From assembly GCF_034087045.1 (NCBI RefSeq), contig NZ_CP139247.1, forward strand, positions 3,374,001 to 3,438,000: a DNA stretch of 64,000 bases, written 5' to 3'. Below the pieces are notes generated by a model. That model was not told the origin of the DNA. It searched no databases and saw nothing but the letters and a program-made list of their open reading frames with translations. A program made the translations under genes and the position numbers. The DNA comes from Chitinophaga sancti (GTDB lineage: Bacteria > Bacteroidota > Bacteroidia > Chitinophagales > Chitinophagaceae). Positions 51,863 to 61,800 of this stretch are shown piece by piece. Within the stretch, counting starts at the first letter, position 1. Each line of letters begins with the position of its first letter.

Positions 51863-52603
51863 TTAGTGTTGATTTTCAATACTATTCCTAACGGCGTCTT
51901 CTGCTTCCTGCAAAACCACCTCTGCAGAGCGACCGGCGGGTTCGATAGGGGGGAGTACGGTCCAACTCATTTTTTCGAAGGTGCCCAATGGGAAGTTTCC
52001 ATACCTGAAAAACTTCCAGCTACCATTAATAGCGACAGGAACAATGAGTGCCTGAGGAACTTTTTTAAGCAGGATGCTAACACCCCCTGTCATAAAAGGC
52101 TTCATTTCTCCCTTCCGGCTACGGGTACCTTCGGGGAAGATAACGGCAGACCAGTTCTTTTCCTGCATACGGGCACCGAGTTTGAGTAGCTCACCCATAG
52201 ATTGCTTTTTGTCTTTGCGGTCAATGTTGGCCGCGCCACCATATTTAAGGTTAAAACTGATGCTGGGTATGCCACTGGCCAGTTCAATTTTGGAAACGAA
52301 CTTGGCATGGTGCTTCCGAAGGTGCCAGATCAATGGTGGAATATCGTACATGCTCTGGTGGTTCGCCACGAAAATAATAGGACGGTCGGTGGGCAATGCC
52401 TGGTGATTGACAAAGCGGGCACGACAGCCCAGGATCATATAGGTACTGGATAGCAATCCGTTCAGAATATCAACAGAGGTCTTATGGGCTTTATAGCCTC
52501 CTAATTTGAGACAGAGCCACTGGATGGGGTGGAAAATCAGCAGGAATCCACCAAAGAATAAATAATGGAGGGGGGATAAGATGTATCCGGGCAGTTTCTT
52601 CAT
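51863..52603 (-). CDS. plsC: 1-acyl-sn-glycerol-3-phosphate acyltransferase
   Basis: A 246-residue membrane-associated acyltransferase that adds the second fatty acid to lysophosphatidic acid. It shows the catalytic NHQSMYD (HX4D), IERKD-type IDRKDKKQS, the glycerol-phosphate site FPEGTRSR and the VPVAI motif, after an N-terminal hydrophobic segment (LHYLFFGGFLLIFHPIQWL). It stands alone, with a candidate -7 box upstream. A small hairpin TATAGAC/GTCTATA lies downstream at 51818-51837. Confidence 0.93.
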   Translation of the reverse strand: MKKLPGYILSPLHYLFFGGFLLIFHPIQWLCLKLGGYKAHKTSVDILNGLLSSTYMILGCRARFVNHQALPTDRPIIFVANHQSMYDIPPLIWHLRKHHAKFVSKIELASGIPSISFNLKYGGAANIDRKDKKQSMGELLKLGARMQEKNWSAVIFPEGTRSRKGEMKPFMTGGVSILLKKVPQALIVPVAINGSWKFFRYGNFPLGTFEKMSWTVLPPIEPAGRSAEVVLQEAEDAVRNSIENQH

Positions 52604-52634
52604 TATATCGATGCTTTTTTCAATAATCCGGGGA

Positions 52635-52642
52635 CAAATTTA
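52635..52642 (-). promoter_or_regulatory. Candidate -7 box for plsC
   Basis: The minus strand reads TAAATTTG, an exact TAnnTTTG match, 32 bp before the plsC start. No -33 element is evident. Confidence 0.42.
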
Positions 52643-52852
52643 GGGAGAATAAGGCTAATTGCATCTGATATTGATCAGAGATGCATTTAGTTTTATATGT
52701 TTACCTATGCTTACCCAGTACGAATTGGAAAGCAATGTACAATATGCAGCGTATTATAACAAGAATAGCAAAATTTATGCTATGCTCCGCTTGCTGTAAA
52801 AGGAATAAATGAAGCGGGTAATCCAAAGATCTTATGGGCGGGCGAAAGTTTT

Positions 52853-53392
52853 TTATACCTCTATAAATGTAGGTGTGTGTTTGGTATGCTGGAGAAAGTC
52901 ATTGAGTATCCATTCCCTGCTAATTTTCATATAGCCTTTGGGTGTACCATCGCTGCAACCGTACCATTCTTCATTGAGTATGTCTTTGTCTATGAGTACC
53001 TGTACCTTATTTTCCTTGTCCAGCAGGGTGCCGAAAATGGTGGCGCCGCCTACCGGTGTGCCTAAAAGATTGTTCAATAATTCTACAGAAGCAAATGATA
53101 CGCGGGGAATACCTACGGCGCTGCTGAAATCTTTGGTCACGAAAGGCTTGTCTGCTGTTGTGATGAAAAGATAGAAGTTTGTTTGCTGGCGGTTGCAGAG
53201 GAAGAGTGTCTTTACAATCTGCACATTGAGTTTTTCATTGATCAGTATACAGTCTTCCATGGTGATGGCTTCGTCTGTATCAACGCGTTCAAAAGGTACC
53301 TGCAGGTGTTGTAAGGTATTATACACCAGTTCCTGTAGGGGTGTTTTGAATTCGGCCGGTGGCGCGGTCTGTATTTCGCTGATATAGAACAT
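52853..53392 (-). CDS. YbaK/ProX-type aminoacyl-tRNA deacylase domain protein
   Basis: About 179 residues from the ATG at 53392; the frame runs on to 53476, but the shorter form matches family length and the longer one crosses promoter-like boxes. The YbaK/EbsC fold is seen in LQVPFERVDTDEAITMEDCILINEKLNVQIVKTLFLCNRQQTNFYLFITTADKPFVTKDFSSAVGIPRVSFASVELLNNLLGTPVGGATIFGTLLDKENKVQVLIDKDIL. ProX/PrdX-type proteins hydrolyse wrongly charged Ala-tRNA(Pro). The KxxGxxR-like region and GTPVGG loop support this branch. Confidence 0.88.
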   Translation of the reverse strand: MFYISEIQTAPPAEFKTPLQELVYNTLQHLQVPFERVDTDEAITMEDCILINEKLNVQIVKTLFLCNRQQTNFYLFITTADKPFVTKDFSSAVGIPRVSFASVELLNNLLGTPVGGATIFGTLLDKENKVQVLIDKDILNEEWYGCSDGTPKGYMKISREWILNDFLQHTKHTPTFIEV

Positions 53393-53462
53393 TGATGACT
53401 TTTTTAATAAAGATAACCGATATTTTAGTGCATTTGCAGGTATCGGGGAAGCCTGTTGGAAG

Positions 53463-53488
53463 CAAAGATATTGCAAGGAACAAAGATA
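53463..53488 (-). promoter_or_regulatory. Two candidate -7 boxes for the YbaK-domain gene
   Basis: The minus strand carries two exact TAnnTTTG matches, TATCTTTG at 53470-53463 and again at 53488-53481, about 70-95 bp before the gene start. One may be the active promoter. Confidence 0.42.
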
Positions 53489-53621
53489 GCTATCTGTCTT
53501 CCGCGGAAGGGCATCGGTGGCTACCGAAGGCGGCGCAACAGCTGCAAAATCTTAACCTGTACAACCAGTCGCCGGGTCACACCTGCAAATCCAATAGTTT
53601 CTACCAGGATGTAGAAACATT

Positions 53622-54197
53622 TCATTGTATAGTTTGATTAGGCTGATCCATTTTAACAATATCCTCGGCTAACTGAAACATCACTTTACAACTATCATAG
53701 TTAAATGGATACACCCCATAGATCAGGCATTTATGATCTTTTACCTCTACATTCAGGTCCTGAACACTCATCATCTTATTAAAAAACTCAATACCGATCG
53801 TTTGTTCTATCGTACCTGCGTCAGCAGCTTCAAGTATGTATTTGTGATTAAATGCTGGTACTGCCTTTACCTTGACAGAATTGGGGAGGTATAAATTGAG
53901 GAATTTATCATTTTCAGTATTGGCGGTGATCTTAAACTCAGGCAGTAAGTGGGTTAGTTCAATGCATACGCCTGCATACCTGGATTTATCCTTTTTGGCC
54001 ACGTTCCGATATTTTACAAAACTTACTTGTTGTAAAGAATTAGTGAGTTTCCAGGCGTAAGTAATTTTGAAATTATCACCGTTGCGGAAAGAGGAGAAAT
54101 GCCCCAGATTGATTTCCCTCGTAGACTCTTTCGTCATTGGGTAATCTTTCTTTAATTCGGCGAGTATTTCTTTTTCCAGCTTTGCTTCTTCAGCCAT
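53622..54197 (-). CDS. Conserved-looking protein of unknown function
   Basis: 191 residues, soluble, with no signal peptide. It starts with a charged helix (MAEEAKLEKEILAELKKDYPM), then a mixed alpha/beta body (INLGHFSSFRNGDNFKITYAWKLTNSLQQVSFVKYRN, IEQTIGIEFFNKMMSVQDLNVEVKDHKCLIYGVYPF). Normal base composition and codon use support a real gene. I recognise no family and no catalytic motif. It stands alone between the YbaK-domain gene and a 427-bp gap. Confidence 0.65.
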   Translation of the reverse strand: MAEEAKLEKEILAELKKDYPMTKESTREINLGHFSSFRNGDNFKITYAWKLTNSLQQVSFVKYRNVAKKDKSRYAGVCIELTHLLPEFKITANTENDKFLNLYLPNSVKVKAVPAFNHKYILEAADAGTIEQTIGIEFFNKMMSVQDLNVEVKDHKCLIYGVYPFNYDSCKVMFQLAEDIVKMDQPNQTIQ

Positions 54198-54624
54198 GTT
54201 GAGTTTTTAGTTGTTTAACCAGGTCAAATGCTTAGGTAAATGGAACTTTCTAATCTTTCGATCTATATAGATGCTGAAGAATTGAAATATGGTTTCCAGA
54301 TAATGTTGTGGTCTGCACCTGCATTTTCATAGTATAGATTCAGTTACAAATATAATAACTCTTACAGATTAGTGCAATTGAGGAGGTGTTTTTATTGGTA
54401 GTCAATGGTTTATGTTAATAAAGGGCCACTTTTTAAGGATTGAGCGCTGATATTTACTGCTAATAATTCAGTATTATTTAATTGGCTGGGGAGTGTATTT
54501 TTATAGGAACCCAAACCTGTAAAGCCTCATTTATGAAGTTCAAACTTTACTTTTTGCTTATTTTATTGACCTGTATTGTTACTGATGAATGCGGCTCAGG
54601 GCATCTTATTCTTAATACTAAACC
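54198..54624. other. 427-bp interval with little recognisable content
   Basis: AT-rich sequence between the unknown gene's start and the end of nrdG. It contains a possible 31-codon ORF at its right end (54533-54628). No repeats, exact -7 boxes, tRNA or strong hairpin were seen. Confidence 0.45.
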
Positions 54625-54628
54625 TTAG
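54533..54628 (+). CDS. Possible small secreted peptide
   Basis: A 31-codon frame (MKFKLYFLLILLTCIVTDECG...) with a Lys-rich start, a hydrophobic core and two cysteines, similar to a signal sequence with lipobox-like LLTC. It overlaps the nrdG 3' end by 4 bp in the opposite direction. It may be chance; there is no further support. Confidence 0.25.
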   Translation: MKFKLYFLLILLTCIVTDECGSGHLILNTKP

Positions 54629-55305
54629 TTTCTTAATACCAACCCGATACAATTACTCCTGGAAACCTTACCAGGATCAATTCTATTGCTAGTATTGGCA
54701 AGGTTACCAAGCGTAATTGTATCGTTTATAAAATGCTGGATAAAAAGCTTCCCCTTAAATTTTTGCTCCGCTAAATAATCCACCATATTTTGCAGATCCT
54801 CTTCATTCAGTAATGAAGTATGTACAGTTGTCCTCACCTCAAAAGGTACCACCCCATTCAGTAACAATCTTAACGTCGCTTCAAAATTCTCATATAATGA
54901 AGACTGGGTAATTGCCTCATATTTATAAACAGGTGCTTTGTAATCCAGCGCAACATAATCGATCAATCCATTTTTCATCAAATCAGCCATTAAAGAAGGA
55001 TTAGACCCATTCGTATCCACCTTCACCAAAACTCCCTCTTTTTTCAGCTGTGCACAAAATGCCACCAGCTCCTTATGCAAGGTACATTCCCCACCACTCA
55101 ATACCACCCCATCCAATAACCCCTTCCGCTTACGTAAAAAACGCAACGCATCGGCATAACTAAGCTTCCCTTTCCCCTCCACTATCCCCGGGTTATAACA
55201 ATACAAACATCTCATATTACAGCCTGCAAACCAAAGTATGCAGGCTGTCTTATCCGGATAATCCAGTAATGTAAAGGGCGTAATACTATGTATTGGCTTA
55301 CTCAC
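54625..55305 (-). CDS. nrdG: Anaerobic ribonucleotide reductase activating protein
   Basis: A 226-residue radical SAM enzyme that makes the glycyl radical on NrdD. The cluster motif is AGCNMRCLYCYN (CxxxCxxC), followed by GVVLSGGECTLH for SAM binding. Like many Bacteroidota members it is longer than the E. coli protein (154 residues). The start overlaps the nrdD end by 8 bp, giving a coupled nrdDG operon. Confidence 0.93.
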   Translation of the reverse strand: MSKPIHSITPFTLLDYPDKTACILWFAGCNMRCLYCYNPGIVEGKGKLSYADALRFLRKRKGLLDGVVLSGGECTLHKELVAFCAQLKKEGVLVKVDTNGSNPSLMADLMKNGLIDYVALDYKAPVYKYEAITQSSLYENFEATLRLLLNGVVPFEVRTTVHTSLLNEEDLQNMVDYLAEQKFKGKLFIQHFINDTITLGNLANTSNRIDPGKVSRSNCIGLVLRN

Positions 55306-57490
55306 AATGGGTCATTTCCGTAAAATGCACTCTTTGTTTATGTTCCCCTTTTTTACCGATATTGAAACTCTCTACCGGTCTGTGATAGCCCATCACACGT
55401 GTATATACCAAACATTTCCGGCTTTCATCCTCACATATCGGACAATGCTCATGCTCACCTGACAGGTACCCATGTTCAGGACAAATACTGAACACCGGTG
55501 TCACCGTGATATAAGGCAGCCTAAACTGTGAGAGTACTTTTTTTACGAGATTACGACATGCTTCAGGCGTACTGATTTTCTCTCTCATGTACAAATGCAG
55601 CACAGTGCCTCCTGTATATTTACATTGTAGTTCATCCTGCAGCAGGAGTGCTTCAAATGGATCGTCGGTATAATCCACCGGAATCTGTGAACTGTTGGTA
55701 TAATAGATATTATTATCCATCCCCGCCTGTATAATTTCAGGGAAGCGTTTTTTATCTTCTTTCGCAAACCGGTACGTAGTACCCTCTGCAGGCGTGGCTT
55801 CCAGGTTGTATAGGTTGCCGGTCTCCGTTTGGTACTGCGTCATTTTTTTACGGATGTGTTCCAGTATAGCAGCTGCCATGTCACGACCTGTTTCAGAAAT
55901 AATATCATCCTGATCATTCGTGAAGTTCCTGATCATTTCATTGATCCCATTCACCCCAATGGTAGAAAAGTGATTCCGGAAATGTGTGAGGTAGCGTTTG
56001 GTATAAGGAAATAATCCCCTGTCGAACATATCCTGTATAAAGACTCTTTTCTTTTCCAGCGTTGATTTAGCAAGGTCCAGTAAGAAATCTAATCGCTTGT
56101 ACATCGCCTGCTGATCTCCTTTGTACAGGTATCCCAGGCGGGCCATATTGATGGTCACTACACCAATGCTTCCTGTCATTTCAGCACTACCAAATAGCCC
56201 ATTACCGCGTTTTAATAATTCACGCAGATCCAGCTGTAAGCGGCAGCACATACTTCTCACTGCGTTGGGTTTATAAGCATTCGGATTTTCTACCCGATTG
56301 CCATTGTCATCAAAGATGTATTGACTACCGATAAAATTCTGGAAGTAAGAAGACCCGATTCGTGCTGTGTTTTCAAACAACAAATCTGTATTCTCCCCAT
56401 ACCAGTCAAAGTCTTCCGTAATATTCACCGTAGGGATCGGGAAGGTAAACGGTTGCCCACTGGCATCGCCTTCTGTCATCACGGAATAATACGCTTTGTT
56501 GATCAGGTTCATCTCAGGCTGGAAATGAATGTAGGTCAGTTCGCTGAGTTGATCTACACCCCTGTCTTTTGCCTTTTGAAGGATAGCCGGATCAGTGATG
56601 CCATCAAAGAGATGTATATCTTTTTTGGTCGGGAACTGTAACTTCAGATCTTCCGGCACCGTCCAGTCGATAGTAATATTTGTAAACGGGGATTGTCCCC
56701 AGCGGGCAGGTACATTCAGGTTGTATACAAAGCTCCTCACTGCTTTCAGGATATCTTCATAGCGAAGATTATCTTTAAAAACATACGGAGCCAGGTAGGT
56801 GTCGAAAGAGCTGAACGCCTGTGCGCCGGCCCATTCACTTTGGAGAATACCGAGGAAGTTCGCCATCTGTCCCAGTGCTTCGCGAAAGTGATTCGGAGGG
56901 CGGCTTTCCACGCGTCCTCTTACGCCATTGAAACCATCGTTCAATAATGAACGCAAGCTCCATCCGGCACAGTATCCTGTAAGGCAGTCGATATCATGAA
57001 TGTGAATATCACCATTGCGATGTGCATAACCTTCTTCCTTAGCATATACTTTATCCAGCCAGTAGTTGGCAATGATCTTGCCCGCTACATTGTTTACCAG
57101 TCCTGCGTTGGAATAAGAAGTATTCGCATTGGCATTGATGCGCCAGTCAGTCTGGGAGATGTATTCTTCAATTGTTTGCGTGCTATCCACCAGCGTTGTA
57201 GATGGCGTGAGCCCATGTACATGTTCCCGTTGCAATTTACGGGTGTGCCTGTATAGCATAAAAGCCCGCATTACCTCAAAATGGCTGTGTGCAAACAATT
57301 CTTTTTCGATGATATCCTGGATCTCTTCTACTGACCACACTTCTTTGTGCAGCAGTTGAGCGGTAACTTGTTGGTAGATTGTTTCATCAGGTTTTTTATT
57401 CACACCGATGAATCCCTTTTCTATGGCGTCCTTTATCTTAAAGGGTTTAAAAGGTTCAAACTCACCGTTTCTTTTGATAACGTAATTCAT
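55298..57490 (-). CDS. nrdD: Anaerobic ribonucleoside-triphosphate reductase
   Basis: A 730-residue class III reductase that makes dNTPs without oxygen. Residues about 1-95 form an ATP cone (VIKRNGEFEPFKPFKIKDAIEKGF), then the catalytic ten-stranded barrel (HIHDIDCLTGYCAGWSLRSLL, NVPARWGQSPFTNI, GINGINEM-type GVNGINEMIRNF). The C-terminal zinc site is CPEHGYLSGEHEHCPIC, and the glycyl radical residue is Gly701 in TRVMGYHRP. This shows capacity for growth under anoxia, in keeping with the hydrogenase and nos genes nearby. Confidence 0.96.
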   Translation of the reverse strand: MNYVIKRNGEFEPFKPFKIKDAIEKGFIGVNKKPDETIYQQVTAQLLHKEVWSVEEIQDIIEKELFAHSHFEVMRAFMLYRHTRKLQREHVHGLTPSTTLVDSTQTIEEYISQTDWRINANANTSYSNAGLVNNVAGKIIANYWLDKVYAKEEGYAHRNGDIHIHDIDCLTGYCAGWSLRSLLNDGFNGVRGRVESRPPNHFREALGQMANFLGILQSEWAGAQAFSSFDTYLAPYVFKDNLRYEDILKAVRSFVYNLNVPARWGQSPFTNITIDWTVPEDLKLQFPTKKDIHLFDGITDPAILQKAKDRGVDQLSELTYIHFQPEMNLINKAYYSVMTEGDASGQPFTFPIPTVNITEDFDWYGENTDLLFENTARIGSSYFQNFIGSQYIFDDNGNRVENPNAYKPNAVRSMCCRLQLDLRELLKRGNGLFGSAEMTGSIGVVTINMARLGYLYKGDQQAMYKRLDFLLDLAKSTLEKKRVFIQDMFDRGLFPYTKRYLTHFRNHFSTIGVNGINEMIRNFTNDQDDIISETGRDMAAAILEHIRKKMTQYQTETGNLYNLEATPAEGTTYRFAKEDKKRFPEIIQAGMDNNIYYTNSSQIPVDYTDDPFEALLLQDELQCKYTGGTVLHLYMREKISTPEACRNLVKKVLSQFRLPYITVTPVFSICPEHGYLSGEHEHCPICEDESRKCLVYTRVMGYHRPVESFNIGKKGEHKQRVHFTEMTHCE

Positions 57491-57882
57491 GGCTTATAAT
57501 GGGTTATTTCGGGGTGTAAAATACCTGATCGGGGGAAGAAGCTCTTTAAAACTTGTCAACAGAGGTGCGAAAATAAATGGCATTCAGCCGCCATTTTTGA
57601 GGGGAAATCGGATGAAATAACAGCCTGAGAATTAAGACTGGCAAGGTTCAATTATTAAACCATGATGGTGGTCAGGTTTTTCTAAGTGGTTGTAATTGAG
57701 CGGGATAAGTATTGTCTTTGATTGTGTTGTTATTAACGTCTGAATTTATTTAAATTCAGACGTTAATAAATTTATCTCTTTGGAGCGCGAACCTCAAAAT
57801 ATTCCTACGCGTGTAACTGATCCTTTTTCGGTGAAGGGTATTTCCAAACCATCATAGCATATTTGAGGCAACCGCTCTTTCA
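57491..57882. other. 392-bp region upstream of nrdD
   Basis: It contains a perfect 18-bp inverted repeat (57730-57769) and otherwise no recognised gene. No FNR-type palindrome and no exact TAnnTTTG box for nrdD were found. Confidence 0.5.
57730..57769. repeat. Perfect 18-bp inverted repeat upstream of nrdD
   Basis: TTATTAACGTCTGAATTT (57730-57747) is followed by ATTT and its exact complement (57752-57769). It is AT-rich with no T-tract beyond the stem, so it may be a large operator or a weak terminator of the DUF6263-like gene ending at 57883. Confidence 0.7.
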
Positions 57883-58737
57883 TTATTCTACTTCCATTTT
57901 TACACTCGTCTTCGCATTACAATCCATATCCATCTTCATTCCATTTATCTCCATATCAATCTTATACTTCGTATCTGCATCAGACTTATCCATCATCTTC
58001 TTGTCTATATCAAAGATCATCACACCTGTTCCACTACCAGTACCTGTGATCTTGTAAGGCGTATCTGTCATACTCATATCCATTGCAATATCCTGTTTCA
58101 GATCGAATATCGCTTTACTCCCCTTAATCTCTTTCAGCGTATACTTAGCATGTACTTTCATCTTCACCTCCATCTGCGCAATAGGCATTACCAGCGGTGT
58201 CTCCTGGTCAAAAGAATCACCGATCTTCAATTCATTTTCAGGAAATTTGATCGCCGCCTGTATATTGTTGACGATGGTTTTCAGATTGGCTTTCATCCCT
58301 TCATCCAGGTTACCTATAATCGTATCCACCTTTATTTTTCCATCACTTTCGGTTGTACCTTTTATCACTGCACCTGAAAACGGATTGGTATCCTGTGTAT
58401 TTTCCTGTCCGCCGATATTGGTGGTCACGCTCATTTTATCGTAGGTCATCGTCACAGGGATCTTCTTATCTGCCTGCGTGGCACCGGTTTTGGTGGTCAT
58501 AAACATACCCTGGTTCATCGTCATGGTCATAGGGCTTTTCATGCCGCTGGCATTTAATTGTTCCATCATCGCTGAGTCTCCGCTCATGTTCATGACCATG
58601 TTCATCTGGTTACTCATTTCGGTTTTGTAAACCTTATTCGGCGACAGTGAACCCTTTAGCAAAACTTTTTTCTGAGCATTGGTACATTGCATAAATGCGC
58701 TCAGCAGGAGTAACATGTACAATCGATAGTATTTCAT
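57883..58737 (-). CDS. Exported protein, DUF6263-like
   Basis: 284 residues with a signal peptide that may end in a lipobox (LLLLSAFMQCTNAQ). The mature part is beta-rich and Met/Lys/Thr-rich with repeated motifs (MNMVMNMSGDSAMM, MTMTMNQGMFMTT, MDMSMTDTPYKITGTGSGTG, MEINGMKMDMD), giving an unusually high methionine content. It resembles the DUF6263 group of Bacteroidota envelope proteins, for which I know no function. It appears monocistronic. Confidence 0.75.
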   Translation of the reverse strand: MKYYRLYMLLLLSAFMQCTNAQKKVLLKGSLSPNKVYKTEMSNQMNMVMNMSGDSAMMEQLNASGMKSPMTMTMNQGMFMTTKTGATQADKKIPVTMTYDKMSVTTNIGGQENTQDTNPFSGAVIKGTTESDGKIKVDTIIGNLDEGMKANLKTIVNNIQAAIKFPENELKIGDSFDQETPLVMPIAQMEVKMKVHAKYTLKEIKGSKAIFDLKQDIAMDMSMTDTPYKITGTGSGTGVMIFDIDKKMMDKSDADTKYKIDMEINGMKMDMDCNAKTSVKMEVE

Positions 58738-58826
58738 TTCTCAATTAGATTTTTAACATTTATAGGGATGTCTATAAAGGTGCATTCTCAAAAATAATAA
58801 AAAAGCAGATGTGTCAATAAAAAATA

Positions 58827-58857
58827 GCCCCCAAAAAGCATCTAGCTTTTTGGGGGC
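58827..58857 (-). terminator. Terminator of the metalloprotease gene
   Basis: A perfect 13-bp stem (GCCCCCAAAAAGC at 58827-58839, complement at 58845-58857) with a 5-base loop and a T run on the minus strand, 20 bp after the protease stop. Confidence 0.9.
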
Positions 58858-58877
58858 ATATTACCTCTTGAAGATAT

Positions 58878-61800
58878 TTATTGCTTAACGATCTTCGTCA
58901 TACTCACTTCTTTTGTTCCATTCTTCACTCTTATTATATACACACCCGGAGTTAATGAAGAAATATCCAGCTGTGCATTTGCCGCATTCACTTCACGACG
59001 CATTACCTGGCGGCCGTTGATATCAAACAGGCTTACTTCTGATTTTCCTTTCACACCAGCAAGGTTAATGTTCACCACACTATTGGCAGGATTTGGATAT
59101 ACCTGCACCTTGTCCTGATCGGTGGTAATGTCAACAGAACGGGTGGCAGTACCTAATGCTACCCGCAGGGTGTAACAGGTAGTCGCACTATTCGCACCAT
59201 TGTAACCATATACCTGCACATAGTAAGTACCTGCACTGACTGTACGACTGATGCTTTCACTCGTCGTACCGGATGCCTGTGAAACATTCAGCTGTGTACC
59301 TGAGCTGTTATACAGTTTCAGGTCATAATCACCAGGCAATGTGCCTAAGGTAATGGTAATTGTACCGCTGGTAGTGATCACGAATTTATAATAATCCACA
59401 TCTCCACTTGGGCTGATCAGACCAGTAACATCTGTATTAAATGGAATGGTAGCCGCACCTGAAGTCGTACCATTGGTAGAATTATCCAATGTATTCGCAC
59501 AACCTGAAGCCGTGAGGGTCGTAAATTGTGCTGCAATATATGAACCGCTGCCACTTGCACAATTGGTTCTTACTCTCCAGTCATACAGGGAAGCAGCTGT
59601 TAATCCACTTAAGGTAACAGAGGTAGCAGTAGTGGCTGTCGCCGCACTTGTCCAGGTAGAAGACGAATTCAGTTTATAATCTACGCTATAACTTGTTGCA
59701 CCACTTGCTGCCGTCCAGCTTACAGTAGCTCCGGTAGATGTTACAGAAGAACTTGTCAGTGCAGTAGGCACATTACAGCTATCTGTAGAGATGGTGGTAA
59801 ACTGCGCAGTAGTGTACACACTGGTATCGCTGGTACAAGTGGTTCTTACCCTGTAGTCATAAGTAGTACCCTGTGTAAGACCTGTCAGGCTTACAGAAGT
59901 AGCGGTTGTCGTAGTCGCTGCACTGATCCAGGTACTGGATGAGGAAGCTTTGTAATCTACTTTGTAAGATGCCGCACCGCTCACAGCTGTCCATCCTACG
60001 GTAGCGGATGTAGTTGTCACTGAAGAGGAGGTTAACCCTGTTGGTGCAGCGCAACCGGTACCGGCAGTGATGGTGAAGTTGGTATTAGAAATATCAAAGA
60101 AGATGTTGCCAACAGCTTCAACCTTTATTCTGGCAGTAGTGGTAGGGGTATTTGGAATTGTTACCACCTGGCTACCATCGTTCGGCGTACTGGCCACCAG
60201 TGTGCTAAAGGTTGTACCACCATCGGTAGAGAGGGAGATCTTTACATTGGCTGTGCTCACTGGTGATGCGGTGGTGCTGGCTACATTCCAGGTGATGGTC
60301 TGGGATGAATTGCCTGCCCATGATACAGCGGTATTAGGCGCTGTTACTGCAAACGGTCCTGATGTATTCGAAACGGTTACCGTTACATCCGCATAATTCG
60401 TCTGACCGACAGACACGGGTGCAGTAGAACTATAAGGTGCATTATCCCTTACAGTTAACCGGAAATGCAAAGTCCTTGACACAGAACTCAGCGCTTCCGT
60501 ATTCGCACTTGCATCGCCACCGGTCAATGGTCCGGATACTAAACTACCTGCCAGGATAGTGGCCAGTTTTGGGAAGTACCTGGTAGGAGAAGTAGTCGGT
60601 GCAAATGAAATCCAGTTAGGACCAGATGCTTTGCTCGCACTGGCTACGCTGCTGCTGCCTGTTTGTGAAGAAGAGGCATTGTCAATCTGTTCCCAGCAGT
60701 AAGTGAGCACATCGCTGGTATTCGCATCGGTAGCAGAACCCGTCAGCGCAAATGGGGTACTGATAGGAATGGTATAACTACTACCTCCACTCACTACAGG
60801 AGTTGCGTTATTGGCAGAGATACTGGTAGTGGTCGGGCAGGTCTTGCTGGAAAGATTTGTCTGAATCTGTCCAATAGAAACGGCGTGGAAGATATCGATA
60901 GAGTGTGGTGCCAGGTCATAGCTGGTAATACCAGCATAACCCATAATAGTGATACCGGAACCGGGTTCCACATTGACGCCGGTACCTTCATTACCATAAG
61001 AGAAAGTATGGTTGGCACCCAGCTGGTGGCCTACTTCATGGGCTACATAATCGATATCGAAGTTATCGCCCTGGGGAATTGCATCGGCAGGAGAGGTGAA
61101 ACCACTACCTTTTGAACCATCGACACAGATGCAACCAATACAACCGGCATTACCACCACCACCAGATGCACCAAACAGGTGACCGATGTCATAATTGGCA
61201 GCGCCGATTACAGAGGTGAGGGTACTTTGTAACTCACTGTTCCATGATCCGGAGGCGCCAGAGCTGGCGTTAGAATACGGATCGGTAGAGGCGTTGTAGT
61301 AAAATACATTGGTCGTGTTCGAGACCAGGTTCAGGTGGAGCGCGAGGTCTTTTTCATACACGCCATTACAACGGGTCAGTGTGGCATTGACAGCGGCAAG
61401 TACCAATGCAACCTGGCTGGAACTGGTAGCGCCGAAATAATTGGAGTATTCAGCGGTCACGGATTGAGCCAGGCGTAATGTTTTCAGGTCACCGGTAGAG
61501 CGGGCGGCAACACTATTACTCAGGTCAGTAGCCAGTTTTTGATCGGGCGTACCGCATTTCCAGGGTAATGCCTTTGGCTGCTTTTTAAACACGCTGTACA
61601 CAGTGTGATCGGCAGAAAAGGGTTCGATAAATTCAGTTTCTTTTTCCACCCGGAATACGGTCGTTTGTATTCCCTGTGGGGAGATGCTCAGCTTTAAAAT
61701 AGCGGACTTGTCGGTGATACCTTTTCCTGAGAAAGCTCTGATGTCAGGAAATTTCGCTTGCAGGGCAGGTTCGAAATTCGAAGCTTCAACGATTTCGAAT

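Noticed and set aside
53392..53637. 81-codon plus-strand ORF upstream of the YbaK-domain gene
   Set aside because: It has a protein-like start (ITDILVHLQVSGKPVGSKDIA) but overlaps two candidate -7 boxes and runs into the next gene's 3' end; too little support for a gene or a named remnant.
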